Shown piece by piece: positions 1 to 5,903 of a stretch of DNA of 8,453 bases (its first letter is position 1; each line of letters begins with the position of its first letter). The notes beneath the pieces are model-generated. The model saw nothing but the letters and a program-made list of their open reading frames with translations, did not search any database and was not told the origin of the DNA. A program made the translations under genes and the position numbers. The stretch spans positions 1-8,453 of the forward strand of contig CAAGPW010000234.1 in NCBI GenBank assembly GCA_900771955.1, in the 5' to 3' direction. This DNA comes from Lachnospiraceae bacterium (GTDB taxonomy: Bacteria > Bacillota > Clostridia > Lachnospirales > Lachnospiraceae).

Positions 1-1
1 C

Positions 2-571
2 ACGCATAAGGACGAAAAGGGCTTTTCCCCCATGATCGTGCAAGGCAAAGAAATCACGGTCAAAGCCGAAGCGGGCAAGGCAATTCTTGCATTCTGCAAG
101 AAGATGACCAATCCCGATCTCCGACCGCTTGGGGAATACAGAGGTTTCAAGACCGAAATCGGGTTCGACATATTCGGTCGGGAATTCTTCATGATGCTCC
201 GAGGAAAATTGGGACATCGCGTCACGCTCGGACAGGACGCCAACGGTATTATTACCCGTTTGGATAATGCAATCGACTCATTTTTTACAAAGCAGTGCCA
301 CTGTAAGGAGCGGCTTGCGGAGCTGAAACAGCAGATTGAGAATGCCAAGCGAGAGGTGGCAACGCCGTTTCCGCGTGAGGAAGAACTCACGGAAAAGCTG
401 AAACGCCTTGACGATCTCAACGCAGAACTCAACATGGACAAGCCGGAAAACGAATTGGTTGACGGTGAAAGGGACGGCGATGAAACCTCTTCCGAAACGA
501 AAGAAAGCCGCCCGGAAAACGACCGACAGGAAAGGGAACAGGATGACGACAGAGAGGAGGAATGCCGATGA
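2..571 (+). CDS. C-terminal part of a large ICE helicase/DNA-methylase-type protein (5' truncated by window)
   Basis: The reading frame is open from the first complete codon (base 2), so the ATG at 32 is internal and the true start lies outside the window. The visible 189 residues hold a globular part (to about residue 105), a Glu/Lys-rich coiled-coil-like stretch with the pattern EEELTEKLKRLDDLNAELN, and a very acidic low-complexity tail. That tail arrangement is typical of the C-terminus of the giant SNF2/DEAD helicase plus N6-DNA-methylase proteins carried by Clostridial conjugative elements, which are thought to act on element DNA. No helicase or methylase catalytic motif lies in the visible part, so the family call rests on recognising this tail and on the small downstream genes. 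The stop codon overlaps the next start (ATGA, 568-571), suggesting translational coupling. Confidence 0.65.
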   Translation, partial: THKDEKGFSPMIVQGKEITVKAEAGKAILAFCKKMTNPDLRPLGEYRGFKTEIGFDIFGREFFMMLRGKLGHRVTLGQDANGIITRLDNAIDSFFTKQCHCKERLAELKQQIENAKREVATPFPREEELTEKLKRLDDLNAELNMDKPENELVDGERDGDETSSETKESRPENDRQEREQDDDREEECR

Positions 572-750
572 AATACGGAATTGCAGTCTGCATCGTGGAA
601 ACAGGTTATGTGGAAATTGAAGCGGACTGTGAAGCCGAAGCAAAAGCAATGGCAGAGGACGCGGCACTTGACGGTCGCGTCCTTTTCCATGAGGCGGAAG
701 TGGAGAGCGTGAAGATCGAAAGTGTCTTTTGTCCCGAACAAAGGGATTGA
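568..750 (+). CDS. Small DpnD/PcfM-like accessory protein
   Basis: A 60-residue acidic protein. The start at 568 is preferred over the in-frame ATG at 562 because the AGAGGAGG ribosome binding site (553-560) is 7 bases from 568 but only 1 base from 562. It shares a 4-base ATGA overlap with the upstream large gene, so it is probably in the same operon. The layout, an N-terminal beta strand (MKYGIAVCIVETGYVEIEA), an Ala/Glu-rich helix, then a second strand pair (VESVKIESV), fits the DpnD/PcfM-like family found on conjugative plasmids and ICEs. The biochemical role of that family is not established. The family call is from pattern recognition on a very short protein and is moderate. Confidence 0.55.
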   Translation: MKYGIAVCIVETGYVEIEADCEAEAKAMAEDAALDGRVLFHEAEVESVKIESVFCPEQRD

Positions 751-775
751 AAAAATCCATATTCTGTGATATACT
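747..775 (+). promoter_or_regulatory. Sigma-A-type promoter for the 66-aa ORF
   Basis: TTGAAA (747-752) and TATACT (770-775) are separated by 17 bases, close to the housekeeping consensus. The -35 overlaps the last codons of the upstream gene. The expected transcript start near 782 lies about 28 bases before the start at 810. The small downstream gene can therefore be expressed apart from the upstream operon. Confidence 0.6.
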
Positions 776-809
776 ATTGTCAGAGAATATCAGGGCAAAC
801 GAGGCGCAG

Positions 810-1010
810 ATGATGGAACAGAACGAATGGGAGAGCTTGTCTCCCGAAGAAAAAAGGGTACAACTCTATCTCAAACAGAAGGCAATGTTGGAAGCCTTTC
901 TTGAACGGGGAGCAATCTCAAAAGCACAGTTTGATAAGAGCCTCGGAGACTTGACAGAGAAGATGGGAATGCAGAAGTATTCATCATCTGCTACAAGAAG
1001 TAAATGGTGA
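810..1010 (+). CDS. Small conserved accessory protein of Clostridial mobile elements, unknown function
   Basis: A 66-residue protein whose core (residues 7-53) follows a pattern I recognise from small hypothetical proteins next to ICE genes: a Ser-Pro-Glu-Glu helix cap, a long charged helix (EEKRVQLYLKQKAMLEAFLE), then RGAISKAQFDKSLGDLTEKMG. The second half resembles an SHOCT-like or short helical hairpin motif. No catalytic residues are evident. The start could be 810 or 813: GAGG at 801-804 is 5 bases from the first ATG and 8 from the second, so 813 is equally plausible. An upstream in-frame TTG at 729 lies inside the previous gene and has no matching ribosome binding site. The last dozen residues (KYSSSATRSKW) fall outside the conserved pattern. 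Function unknown. Confidence 0.6.
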   Translation: MMEQNEWESLSPEEKRVQLYLKQKAMLEAFLERGAISKAQFDKSLGDLTEKMGMQKYSSSATRSKW

Positions 1011-1180
1011 CGAGATATCGACAAACTGGAATTTGAAAACCACGATTTCATAAGTGGTTACTGCCCCTCATAGGGCTTTAATAAAATCCTCCAAAACGCT
1101 TGAAAACAAAGGATTTATCGCAATGTGTCCGCCTTATCCCTTTATACGATTTCACTTGCGTTTATGCTTCCCTCGCCACC
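1011..1180. other. Non-coding stretch between the left module and the putative mobilizable unit
   Basis: No convincing gene is present. Two hairpins follow the upstream stop codon: AACCAC/GTGGTT (1038-1043 with 1054-1059, 10-base loop) and a weak GCCC/GGGC stem (1063-1066 with 1073-1076) followed by TTTA, which might be a poor terminator. The rest has no repeat or site that I can name until the direct repeat beginning at 1181. Confidence 0.4.
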
Positions 1181-1203
1181 TCATAAGGGCAAAAATAAGG
1201 GAA
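1181..1203 (+). repeat. Left copy of 23-bp direct repeat, candidate attL core
   Basis: Shares 21 of 23 positions with 8395-8417. The common core is TAAGGGCAAAAA followed by Y then AAGGGAA. It is also the right arm of a short inverted repeat: CTTCCCT (1167-1173) pairs with AGGGAAG (1198-1204). It lies in the gap between the ICE-type genes on the left and tnpV on the right, as expected for an element boundary. Attachment function is inferred from the repeat and the position of int. Confidence 0.5.
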
Positions 1204-1233
1204 GAAAAATCTGATAACAAGCTATAAAAACAA

Positions 1234-1264
1234 GTGGCAATCGGGAAACTGTGACATATGTGCG
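1234..1264 (+). repeat. Left copy of a 25-bp inverted repeat (partner upstream of int)
   Basis: GTGGCAATCGGGA (1234-1246), two extra A residues, then CTGTGACATATG (1249-1260) and TGCG (1261-1264). The reverse complement recurs at 7028-7052 (TGCG continues after a GT insertion, to 7022), just upstream of the integrase start. The two copies are therefore inverted and about 5.8 kb apart. This copy sits 30 bases upstream of the tnpV start. Its role is unknown; a binding site for an element-encoded protein is an inference. Confidence 0.7.
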
Positions 1265-1290
1265 AATATATTATACTGGAGGATTTCAAG

Positions 1291-1668
1291 ATGGACAAGT
1301 ACATTTATGATGAAAACAACGGTCTTTGGTATGAACTGCAAGGCGAATACTATTTGCCGTGCCTTAGCTTGCCACCCGAAGAAGAAAAGCCTATCGGGAT
1401 ATGGGGACAGCGGCACAAACGCTACCTGAAAGAACATAGAAAAGCAACCTACACAACACTTCTGACCAGCGGTAAGCTCAACACTTATCTTTCCGGCATC
1501 AACGAACAGGCGCAGGAACGCTTTGAACGGCTCATAGATGGCATGAAGCAGGCACAGGGTATCACGGAACAATTAAAGGCGGAAAACGCCTTAGAATGGG
1601 TCAGGAGAATGAATAATATACGGGCTTGTGCGATGGAGATTGTGAATAAAGAAATCATCTTCGCATAG
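1291..1668 (+). CDS. tnpV: TnpV family transposon-encoded protein
   Basis: A 125-residue protein of the TnpV family, named after an ORF of the Clostridial transposon Tn4451. Its biochemical role is unproven and it is not needed as a recombinase in the known systems. The family signature is seen in the N-terminal aromatic part (YIYDENNGLWYELQGEYYLP), the central HKRYLKEHRKATYTTLLTSG motif (residues 42-61) and the helical C-terminal half with EWVRRMNNIRACAMEIV (residues 102-118). The start at 1291 is chosen over the in-frame ATG at 1258 because GGAGG (1278-1282) lies 8 bases upstream and homologs begin close to this point. A strong hairpin follows the stop codon, so it is a single-gene transcript. 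It lies immediately inside the left boundary repeat, a usual place for tnpV. Confidence 0.85.
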   Translation: MDKYIYDENNGLWYELQGEYYLPCLSLPPEEEKPIGIWGQRHKRYLKEHRKATYTTLLTSGKLNTYLSGINEQAQERFERLIDGMKQAQGITEQLKAENALEWVRRMNNIRACAMEIVNKEIIFA

Positions 1669-1689
1669 CAGACTGGCGGTAACGCAAAG

Positions 1690-1729
1690 CGAGGGGTAAA
1701 GGTGTAAATGCCTTACCCCTCGTATTTTA
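1690..1729 (+). terminator. Rho-independent terminator after tnpV
   Basis: CGAGGGGTAA (1690-1699) pairs perfectly with TTACCCCTCG (1713-1722), extended by GG/CC across one bulged A, with an 8-base loop. It is followed by the T-rich TATTTTAT. It starts 22 bases after the tnpV stop codon and separates tnpV from the cargo operon. Confidence 0.75.
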
Positions 1730-1854
1730 TGACGAGAATATGGCTTAACACAAGGCATTTGTGGGTTAAAAGCGCTACAGTAGAGAGATTATGCTGAAAA
1801 CATAGGGTTTGGCAATCCAAAAGCAAACTTTTTATGAATGTTGTCTGTTGCCTC
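1730..1854. other. Intergenic leader region upstream of the padR promoter
   Basis: No gene is supported. Only small imperfect hairpins are visible, for example TTTGG/CCAAA with a CAAT loop (1808-1821). I see no riboswitch or leader-peptide architecture. Confidence 0.4.
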
Positions 1855-1883
1855 TTGACTTATATCGGCAATCTATATATAAT
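1855..1883 (+). promoter_or_regulatory. padR operon promoter
   Basis: TTGACT (1855-1860) and a perfect TATAAT (1878-1883) are separated by exactly 17 bases. The expected start of transcription is near 1890, about 29 bases before the padR ATG. The promoter should be strong unless repressed, and an inverted repeat overlaps its spacer and start region. Confidence 0.8.
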
Positions 1884-1903
1884 CGATATGTAGACTGTCG
1901 ATA
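1863..1903 (+). promoter_or_regulatory. Probable PadR operator (13-bp inverted repeat over the promoter)
   Basis: TATCGGCAATCTA (1863-1875) and TAGACTGTCGATA (1891-1903) are inverted copies matching at 11 of 13 positions, with a 15-base gap that contains the -10 hexamer. One arm lies in the -35/-10 spacer and the other covers the expected transcript start, so a bound dimer would block RNA polymerase. PadR-family repressors commonly bind dyads in their own promoters; that this PadR binds here is inferred. Confidence 0.65.
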
Positions 1904-1918
1904 CAAGGAGGGACATAT

Positions 1919-2266
1919 ATGGCAATTGATAAATCTCTGATTTCAGGGAATACAGATATGCTGATTTTGAAGCTGCTTGAAAAACAAGATATGTATGGGT
2001 ATCAGATGATAGAAGAACTTGCGAAGCAATCCGACCATACTTTTGAATTGAAAGCAGGAACATTATATCCTCTGCTCCATCTCTTAGAGCAAAAGCAGTA
2101 TCTTGTGTCCTATGACGGAGAAACTGTTGCGGGGAAAACAAGAAAATATTACAGGATTACAGATGAAGGGAAAAGATTTCTTGTGGTGCGGCTGTCTGAG
2201 TGGGAAAGCTACTCTGCCGCAGTCAATAAGGTTTTGTCGGGGGGTGTTTTGCTTGCAGGAATATAA
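1919..2266 (+). CDS. PadR family transcriptional regulator
   Basis: A 115-residue protein matching the short PadR class: an N-terminal helix (NTDMLILKLLEKQDMYGYQM), the recognition-helix motif KAGTLYPLLHLLEQKQYL (residues 45-62), then the winged beta hairpin GKTRKYYRITDEGK (residues 72-85) and a short C-terminal dimer helix. AAGGAGG (1905-1911) is 7 bases before the ATG. PadR proteins are usually repressors whose neighbours they control, commonly membrane or transport genes responding to envelope or drug stress. Here it is the first gene of an operon with a SEDS-like membrane protein and a lipoprotein, and the next gene starts inside its 3' end. The inverted repeat over its promoter supports autorepression. 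The inducing signal cannot be read from sequence. Confidence 0.9.
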   Translation: MAIDKSLISGNTDMLILKLLEKQDMYGYQMIEELAKQSDHTFELKAGTLYPLLHLLEQKQYLVSYDGETVAGKTRKYYRITDEGKRFLVVRLSEWESYSAAVNKVLSGGVLLAGI

Positions 2267-3548
2267 TTCTCCCGAAGAATATATCAAGGATGTTCAAAGA
2301 TACATTCGTTGGAGCAGAGCAAAGGTTGTGGCAACAAGAGAGCTTTCTGACCACATAAACGACCAATACGATGCTTTGCGGGAAAACGGTCTGAATCAGA
2401 AAGAAGCAATGAGAAAAGCCATTGAAGAAATGGGCGATGCAGATGTAGTTGGGACAGAGCTTGATATTGTCCACCGCCCGAAAGTGAATTGGCTGTTGCT
2501 GCTCATAGCAGGCGTGTTGCTGCTGAGTGGTATTCTAATCTCTGCTATGCTAACCTCAATATCCCTGACCGTACCAAAGATAATCGGTATTGTGCTTGGA
2601 GTTTGTGTTGCTGCTTTTTTGTATTTTATTGATTACACTGTCTTAATTCGCTTTCCAAGAGCGTTATACGGACTGCTCTCACTGGCGGCAATCTTCGGGC
2701 TACTCTATGAATTATGGAACGGATTTGCACCGCTTGGATACGGTTTTCTGTTCTACCTGCTGCTATGCTATCCGATTGTTTTGGTCGGAATCCTGTTTTA
2801 TGAAAAGAACAGTGAAAGCGAGACAAAAATCATACATTACTGGCTATATGCTATTTTTCCGCTGACTTTAGCGTTAATAAATCAAGCGTTTCCAGTTTTT
2901 GTGTTGCTGTTGGCTTGCGAGCTATTCATCTTTTGCTGCGGGTTAAAATTAAAATGGCTGAAATGGAATCGTGTTAATATCTTCGGTGTGGCTTGTATGC
3001 TGATTTTTCTTATTATCGGAGTGTACCTGTTAAGCCGCTTTTATCATCTTTTTCGCTTGCAGGAAAATACAGGATATTTACAACAGCTCGATTTCTTTTC
3101 GGTGTTTCGTGAAGCGGAGTTAATTGGAAAAAGCGGAATGCCTGTTGATGTGAAGGTAATGAGCTACTTCTATGACCACCCAATCACCCTGCTCCTGTAC
3201 GAATACGGAAAATTTTCACTTGTATTTTTGCTGTTTGTATTCGGGATATTGTTTGCTATCCTTTACAGGACTTCAAAAAAGCAGGATACAGAGGTTGGCA
3301 AACTTCTAACCAATACCGTGCTGTTGATTTATATTTTACGAATTGTTTTCACTGCCTTATCCGACATTGGGGTTCTTCCGAACTTCTTTATGTGCGTCCC
3401 CTTCGTTGTAACAGGAGGAATGTTCATTATTTACGATATGGCACTTGTTGGAATTATCCTATCAGTAAACCGCAATGAGAGCATTGCAAAGGATTGGATT
3501 AAATTAAAAAGCAAGCGTAACGCTGCTAAAAACGGAGGTCAACTATGA
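2253..3548 (+). CDS. Permease-prefix-domain membrane protein with SEDS (FtsW/RodA/SpoVE-like) core
   Basis: A 431-residue protein in two parts. Residues 1-75 are soluble and helical, with the permease-prefix/DUF1700-type pattern (EEYIKDVQRYIRW, then LRENGLNQKEAMRKAIEEMGD). The rest has about ten membrane spans, with a long loop between spans 7 and 8 (about 262-318), as in SEDS peptidoglycan glycosyltransferases. The C-terminal segment DIGVLPNFFMCVPFVVTGG (371-389) fits the FtsW/RodA GLLPxxGxxLPFxSxGG signature. In the loop, YDHPITLLLYEYG aligns with the usual HTDFIFAVIGEELG and keeps its Asp as D308, though the His and Thr are lost. The start is uncertain: TTG at 2253 has a GGGGGG tract about 9 bases upstream, and GTG at 2244 is an alternative. 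It overlaps padR by 14 bases. No class B PBP, the usual SEDS partner, is nearby. Enzymatic activity is not proven. Confidence 0.75.
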   Translation: MQEYNSPEEYIKDVQRYIRWSRAKVVATRELSDHINDQYDALRENGLNQKEAMRKAIEEMGDADVVGTELDIVHRPKVNWLLLLIAGVLLLSGILISAMLTSISLTVPKIIGIVLGVCVAAFLYFIDYTVLIRFPRALYGLLSLAAIFGLLYELWNGFAPLGYGFLFYLLLCYPIVLVGILFYEKNSESETKIIHYWLYAIFPLTLALINQAFPVFVLLLACELFIFCCGLKLKWLKWNRVNIFGVACMLIFLIIGVYLLSRFYHLFRLQENTGYLQQLDFFSVFREAELIGKSGMPVDVKVMSYFYDHPITLLLYEYGKFSLVFLLFVFGILFAILYRTSKKQDTEVGKLLTNTVLLIYILRIVFTALSDIGVLPNFFMCVPFVVTGGMFIIYDMALVGIILSVNRNESIAKDWIKLKSKRNAAKNGGQL

Positions 3549-4015
3549 AAAAATTCTTATGTGCTATTCTATTCTTGACGATGGTAATCAGTCTCTCCGC
3601 CTGCGGCGGTAAAGGCGTTTCGACACTTGTGAAGCATTATGGTCAGGAAAAGGTCGATGAAATGGAAATCGAGTGTACCGATGAAACACAGCTAAAGGTC
3701 GCAAATGACCTCATAGCAGAAGCAAAGGATATTATGTCTTACTGCGGGTCAGGAGACGGTACGAATAAAGAGGACTGCGGTGCGTTAGAAAGATACTATT
3801 TCTTTGATGATAAGGCGGTTCGGGCAGATGTTTCGATAGAACTTGTAACCACCAAACAGGAAAATGGGAAGGGATATATCTGGGTGAAATATTCAGCCGA
3901 TTATTACGATAAGGATGATACTCTCATTTCTGGTAACGGAGAAGCATATTCACGTTGGGATATTGAACAGTTAGATGGAAAATGGACGGTAACGTTAATT
4001 GACGAAATACCGTAA
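3545..4015 (+). CDS. Small lipoprotein of the PadR-SEDS operon
   Basis: A 156-residue predicted lipoprotein. It has a short Lys-Lys N-terminus, a hydrophobic segment (residues 4-17) and a lipobox LSAC with the modified Cys at position 20, followed by GGKG. The mature part is acidic and mixed alpha/beta; its second half (about 110-154, including YIWVKYSADYYDKDDTLI and the terminal KWTVTLIDEI) resembles an NTF2-like or cystatin-like extracytoplasmic domain, but I do not recognise a specific family. GGAGG (3534-3538) is 6 bases before the ATG, and the start overlaps the previous stop codon by 4 bases (ATGA). Tight coupling suggests that it works with the SEDS-like protein at the outer face of the membrane, perhaps as a partner or sensor. 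That role is inferred only from context. Confidence 0.8.
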   Translation: MKKFLCAILFLTMVISLSACGGKGVSTLVKHYGQEKVDEMEIECTDETQLKVANDLIAEAKDIMSYCGSGDGTNKEDCGALERYYFFDDKAVRADVSIELVTTKQENGKGYIWVKYSADYYDKDDTLISGNGEAYSRWDIEQLDGKWTVTLIDEIP

Positions 4016-4029
4016 GGATTGGTGAGTGT

Positions 4030-4206
4030 ATGCAGAAACAAGCCGAATGGATATTATGTCCTGTTTGTGGCAACAAAACCCGTGACAGAACAAGATATGA
4101 TACGGTCTTGAAAAACTATCCTCTCTACTGCCCGAAGTGCAAGCAGGAAACGCTGATAGAAGCAGAGAACTTGAAAGTAACCGTTATAAAGAAACAGGAA
4201 AACTAA
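4030..4206 (+). CDS. Cysteine-rich KTR domain protein
   Basis: A 58-residue zinc-ribbon protein. Two Cys pairs, CPVC (residues 10-13) and CPKC (34-37), would bind one zinc ion. The first is followed by the NKTR motif that names the family, and the order WILCPVCGNKTR, LKNYPLYCPKCKQETLI matches it throughout. The family is common on Clostridial mobile elements, often beside recombinase or transfer genes, and its function is unknown; nucleic-acid binding is a reasonable guess from the fold. It begins 14 bases after the lipoprotein stop codon, with AAGGA (4014-4018) and GGTGAG (4021-4026) as candidate ribosome binding sites, and it is the last gene before the operon terminator. Confidence 0.85.
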   Translation: MQKQAEWILCPVCGNKTRDRTRYDTVLKNYPLYCPKCKQETLIEAENLKVTVIKKQEN

Positions 4207-4220
4207 TCTCTATATGTATG

Positions 4221-4257
4221 CCGCCGTGTATGGGTAAAACCATAGCGGCGGTTTTTC
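4221..4257 (+). terminator. Rho-independent terminator of the PadR-SEDS-lipoprotein-KTR operon
   Basis: CCGCCG (4221-4226) pairs with CGGCGG (4246-4251), extended across a small internal bulge by TATGG (4229-4233) with CCATA (4240 or 4241 to 4244), followed by TTTTT (4252-4256). It starts 15 bases after the KTR stop codon. In the other direction there is no T-run, so it does not look like an efficient terminator for the convergent relaxase gene that ends at 4263. Confidence 0.85.
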
Positions 4258-4262
4258 TTCGC

Positions 4263-5675
4263 CTATCGGCTGCCTCTGTCAAAGGATTTCTTTCGTGGCT
4301 TTTGCTGTCTGCCCTGCTCCTGCAACTGTCTGAGCCTGTTTCGGACGCTCTCCTTTTCGGGCGGTCTTGGCGGTCTGCTCTTTTGTTTCACCTGACGCTC
4401 CCATTCGGCAAGGTCACGGTTGTATTGTTCCACAACGGCTTCCGCCTCCCGATAGGTCGCCATGAATGCCTGCACATCGGGATAACCGTCCTCCCTGAGA
4501 ATATCGGGGAGCTTATCCAGCCTGCGGTCAATTTCTTGCTCCGTCTGCTGTATCTGCTCGGTAAGGGCTTTGCGCTCCTTGCCCTTGAAAATCCCTGTTG
4601 TTTCTGCAAGCTGTGTTTTCAGCTTGGGCAGAATGTTGTCCTGCAAATTCCTAATCCCTCTTGCCTCATCCTGCACCCGTATCATTAGATTCCGCATGGT
4701 GCAGAACTCTGTCATATCAATATCCAGCGTGGGCTTCGGCGGTATCCCGTATTCACGGATAAGGTTTTGTAAAATGTCCTTCGCCTTGTTCACGATACGG
4801 CGGAACAGATTCGGCAGCCAGCCCTCGCTTTTAATGGATTGGCTAACCTTGTCGTGTATCTCGGTTTGTTTGATTTCCAGTATTTTAGCCTCCTCAATCC
4901 CCGATACAAGTGCCATGTCCGCTGTCCTGTTCCATTCCTGCCTTGTAGCGTTGTCGGCTGCAATCTCTTCGGCTTTGGGATTGTTCTTGCCTATTTTCTT
5001 TGTCGGCAGGTACACGCTGTTTTTGTCAAATACCTTCAGGTGCTGTTCAGGGTTTTCAATATGGAGATTGATAAGGTTTGTATAATCCTCTTTTACCTCC
5101 CGAAGAAAAGGCTCTCTCTTGAAGCGGTCATCCTTTACGGTGAACAGATGGCTTTCGTAAACCTCTCCCTTTTTGATAATGGTACAGCCTTTTCTTATCT
5201 GCCCGTCCTCACCTGTGATTTCCTTCTTGGTGCGTACCCGCTTGCCTGTTTCGTCAAAGAATACGCTTCTTGTGGCAATCTTCACATCAGGCTCAGGAAG
5301 CAGCTTCCTTTCGCTGAAAATCAGATGAATGTGGTAATTGGTCTTGCGCTTATTGTGGTGCAATGCCGACACACATTCCACGCCGTACCGCCTGCGGAAC
5401 TCATCTGTAAAATCCTCAAGCACCTGCTGCGGCTCGTACTGCGTGTAAACTTCGGGCAGGGCGATAATCAGCTCCCTTGCCTCAATACATTTCCCCTCTG
5501 CGCCGCTGCGCTGGAACTCCTGCCGGCTCTCCCTTGCGAGATTATTCCAAAAGGCATTGTCGGCGGTGCGGTAAGTGGCGTACAGATTTTCCTGTCTTGC
5601 GTGGCTGGTGATATACGATATTCGTCCTTTGACATTAGGCAGCTTCGACATCTGTATGAAGCTGTGTCTTGCCAT
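4263..5675 (-). CDS. MobA/MobL (MOBQ-like) relaxase
   Basis: A 470-residue DNA relaxase that would nick one strand at oriT and stay covalently attached for transfer. The N-terminal relaxase domain (about 1-220) holds a candidate catalytic Tyr at 21 within VKGRISYITSHARQENLY. The histidine motif HHNKRKTNYHIHLIFSER (106-123) supplies H106/H107 and the HxH pair H115/H117 for metal binding. The ARELIIALPE segment (66-75) is also typical of the family. The C-terminal half is a long charged coiled coil (about 330-460) with a basic, Pro-rich tail and no helicase or primase domain. AAAGG (minus strand, complement of 5683-5689) is 7 bases before the ATG. It is transcribed convergently with the cargo operon. 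With no secretion genes in the unit, it implies mobilization by a helper element. Confidence 0.88.
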   Translation of the reverse strand: MARHSFIQMSKLPNVKGRISYITSHARQENLYATYRTADNAFWNNLARESRQEFQRSGAEGKCIEARELIIALPEVYTQYEPQQVLEDFTDEFRRRYGVECVSALHHNKRKTNYHIHLIFSERKLLPEPDVKIATRSVFFDETGKRVRTKKEITGEDGQIRKGCTIIKKGEVYESHLFTVKDDRFKREPFLREVKEDYTNLINLHIENPEQHLKVFDKNSVYLPTKKIGKNNPKAEEIAADNATRQEWNRTADMALVSGIEEAKILEIKQTEIHDKVSQSIKSEGWLPNLFRRIVNKAKDILQNLIREYGIPPKPTLDIDMTEFCTMRNLMIRVQDEARGIRNLQDNILPKLKTQLAETTGIFKGKERKALTEQIQQTEQEIDRRLDKLPDILREDGYPDVQAFMATYREAEAVVEQYNRDLAEWERQVKQKSRPPRPPEKESVRNRLRQLQEQGRQQKPRKKSFDRGSR

Positions 5676-5699
5676 AATCCAACCTTTCTTTAAAATATA

Positions 5700-5880
5700 C
5701 CGTTCTCATTTTGCAACCGTCTTGACGGTTGCTGCTGTTTCGGCGGCTTTGCTGACGGAACAGCGCCGTATCAAAAGCGGCAGGGATTTCCTGCAAGCGT
5801 TGATACGGTAGCTCCCCGCAGGGGCGAAATACCCTGAGTACAAATCGACAGATTTGTGCGAGGGGTGTATTTCGCTCTCA
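5700..5880. other. Probable origin of transfer (oriT), hairpin-rich, upstream of the relaxase
   Basis: The non-coding gap between xis and the relaxase is filled with inverted repeats: GCAACCGTC/GACGGTTGC (5713-5721, 5724-5732); CCGTATCAA/TTGATACGG (5766-5774, 5800-5808) enclosing GCAGG/CCTGC (5780-5784, 5790-5794); CCCC/GGGG (5814-5824); and GCGAAATAC/GTATTTCGC (5824-5832, 5867-5875) enclosing ACAAATC/GATTTGT (5840-5846, 5851-5857). The last hairpin is followed by GTGCG (5856-5860). In MOBQ oriTs such as RSF1010 a hairpin is followed by the nick region AAGTGCG/CCCT, so a nick after 5860 is a reasonable guess. Position next to the relaxase start fits. No experimental evidence; one or more of the hairpins could instead be terminators of xis. 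Confidence 0.5.
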
Positions 5881-5903
5881 AACGCCGAGGGCTTTAAGAA
5901 CGG

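Noticed and set aside
278..760. 160-codon minus-strand open frame opposite the first genes
   Set aside because: Its product is Arg/Leu/Phe-rich low-complexity typical of an antisense shadow, there is no ribosome binding site, and the plus-strand genes are better supported.
1054..1227. Short plus-strand open frame of about 57 codons between the left module and tnpV
   Set aside because: No start codon with a ribosome binding site, an unlikely composition (Pro/Arg/His/Cys-rich), and it overlaps the boundary repeat. It may be a gene fossil but nothing supports it.
1251..1277. Promoter GTGACA...TATACT just upstream of tnpV
   Set aside because: The spacing is 15 bases and the transcript would begin at or after the ribosome binding site, so it cannot serve the 1291 start well.
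2103..2252. Upstream extension of the SEDS-like gene to the ATG at 2103
   Set aside because: It would overlap padR by more than 160 bases, has no ribosome binding site, and the product there has no permease-prefix pattern.
4137..5693. Long plus-strand open frames (183, 171 and 284 codons) opposite the relaxase
   Set aside because: The relaxase carries recognisable catalytic motifs over the whole span. The plus-strand products are Leu/Cys/Val-rich with no family pattern and are mirror frames.
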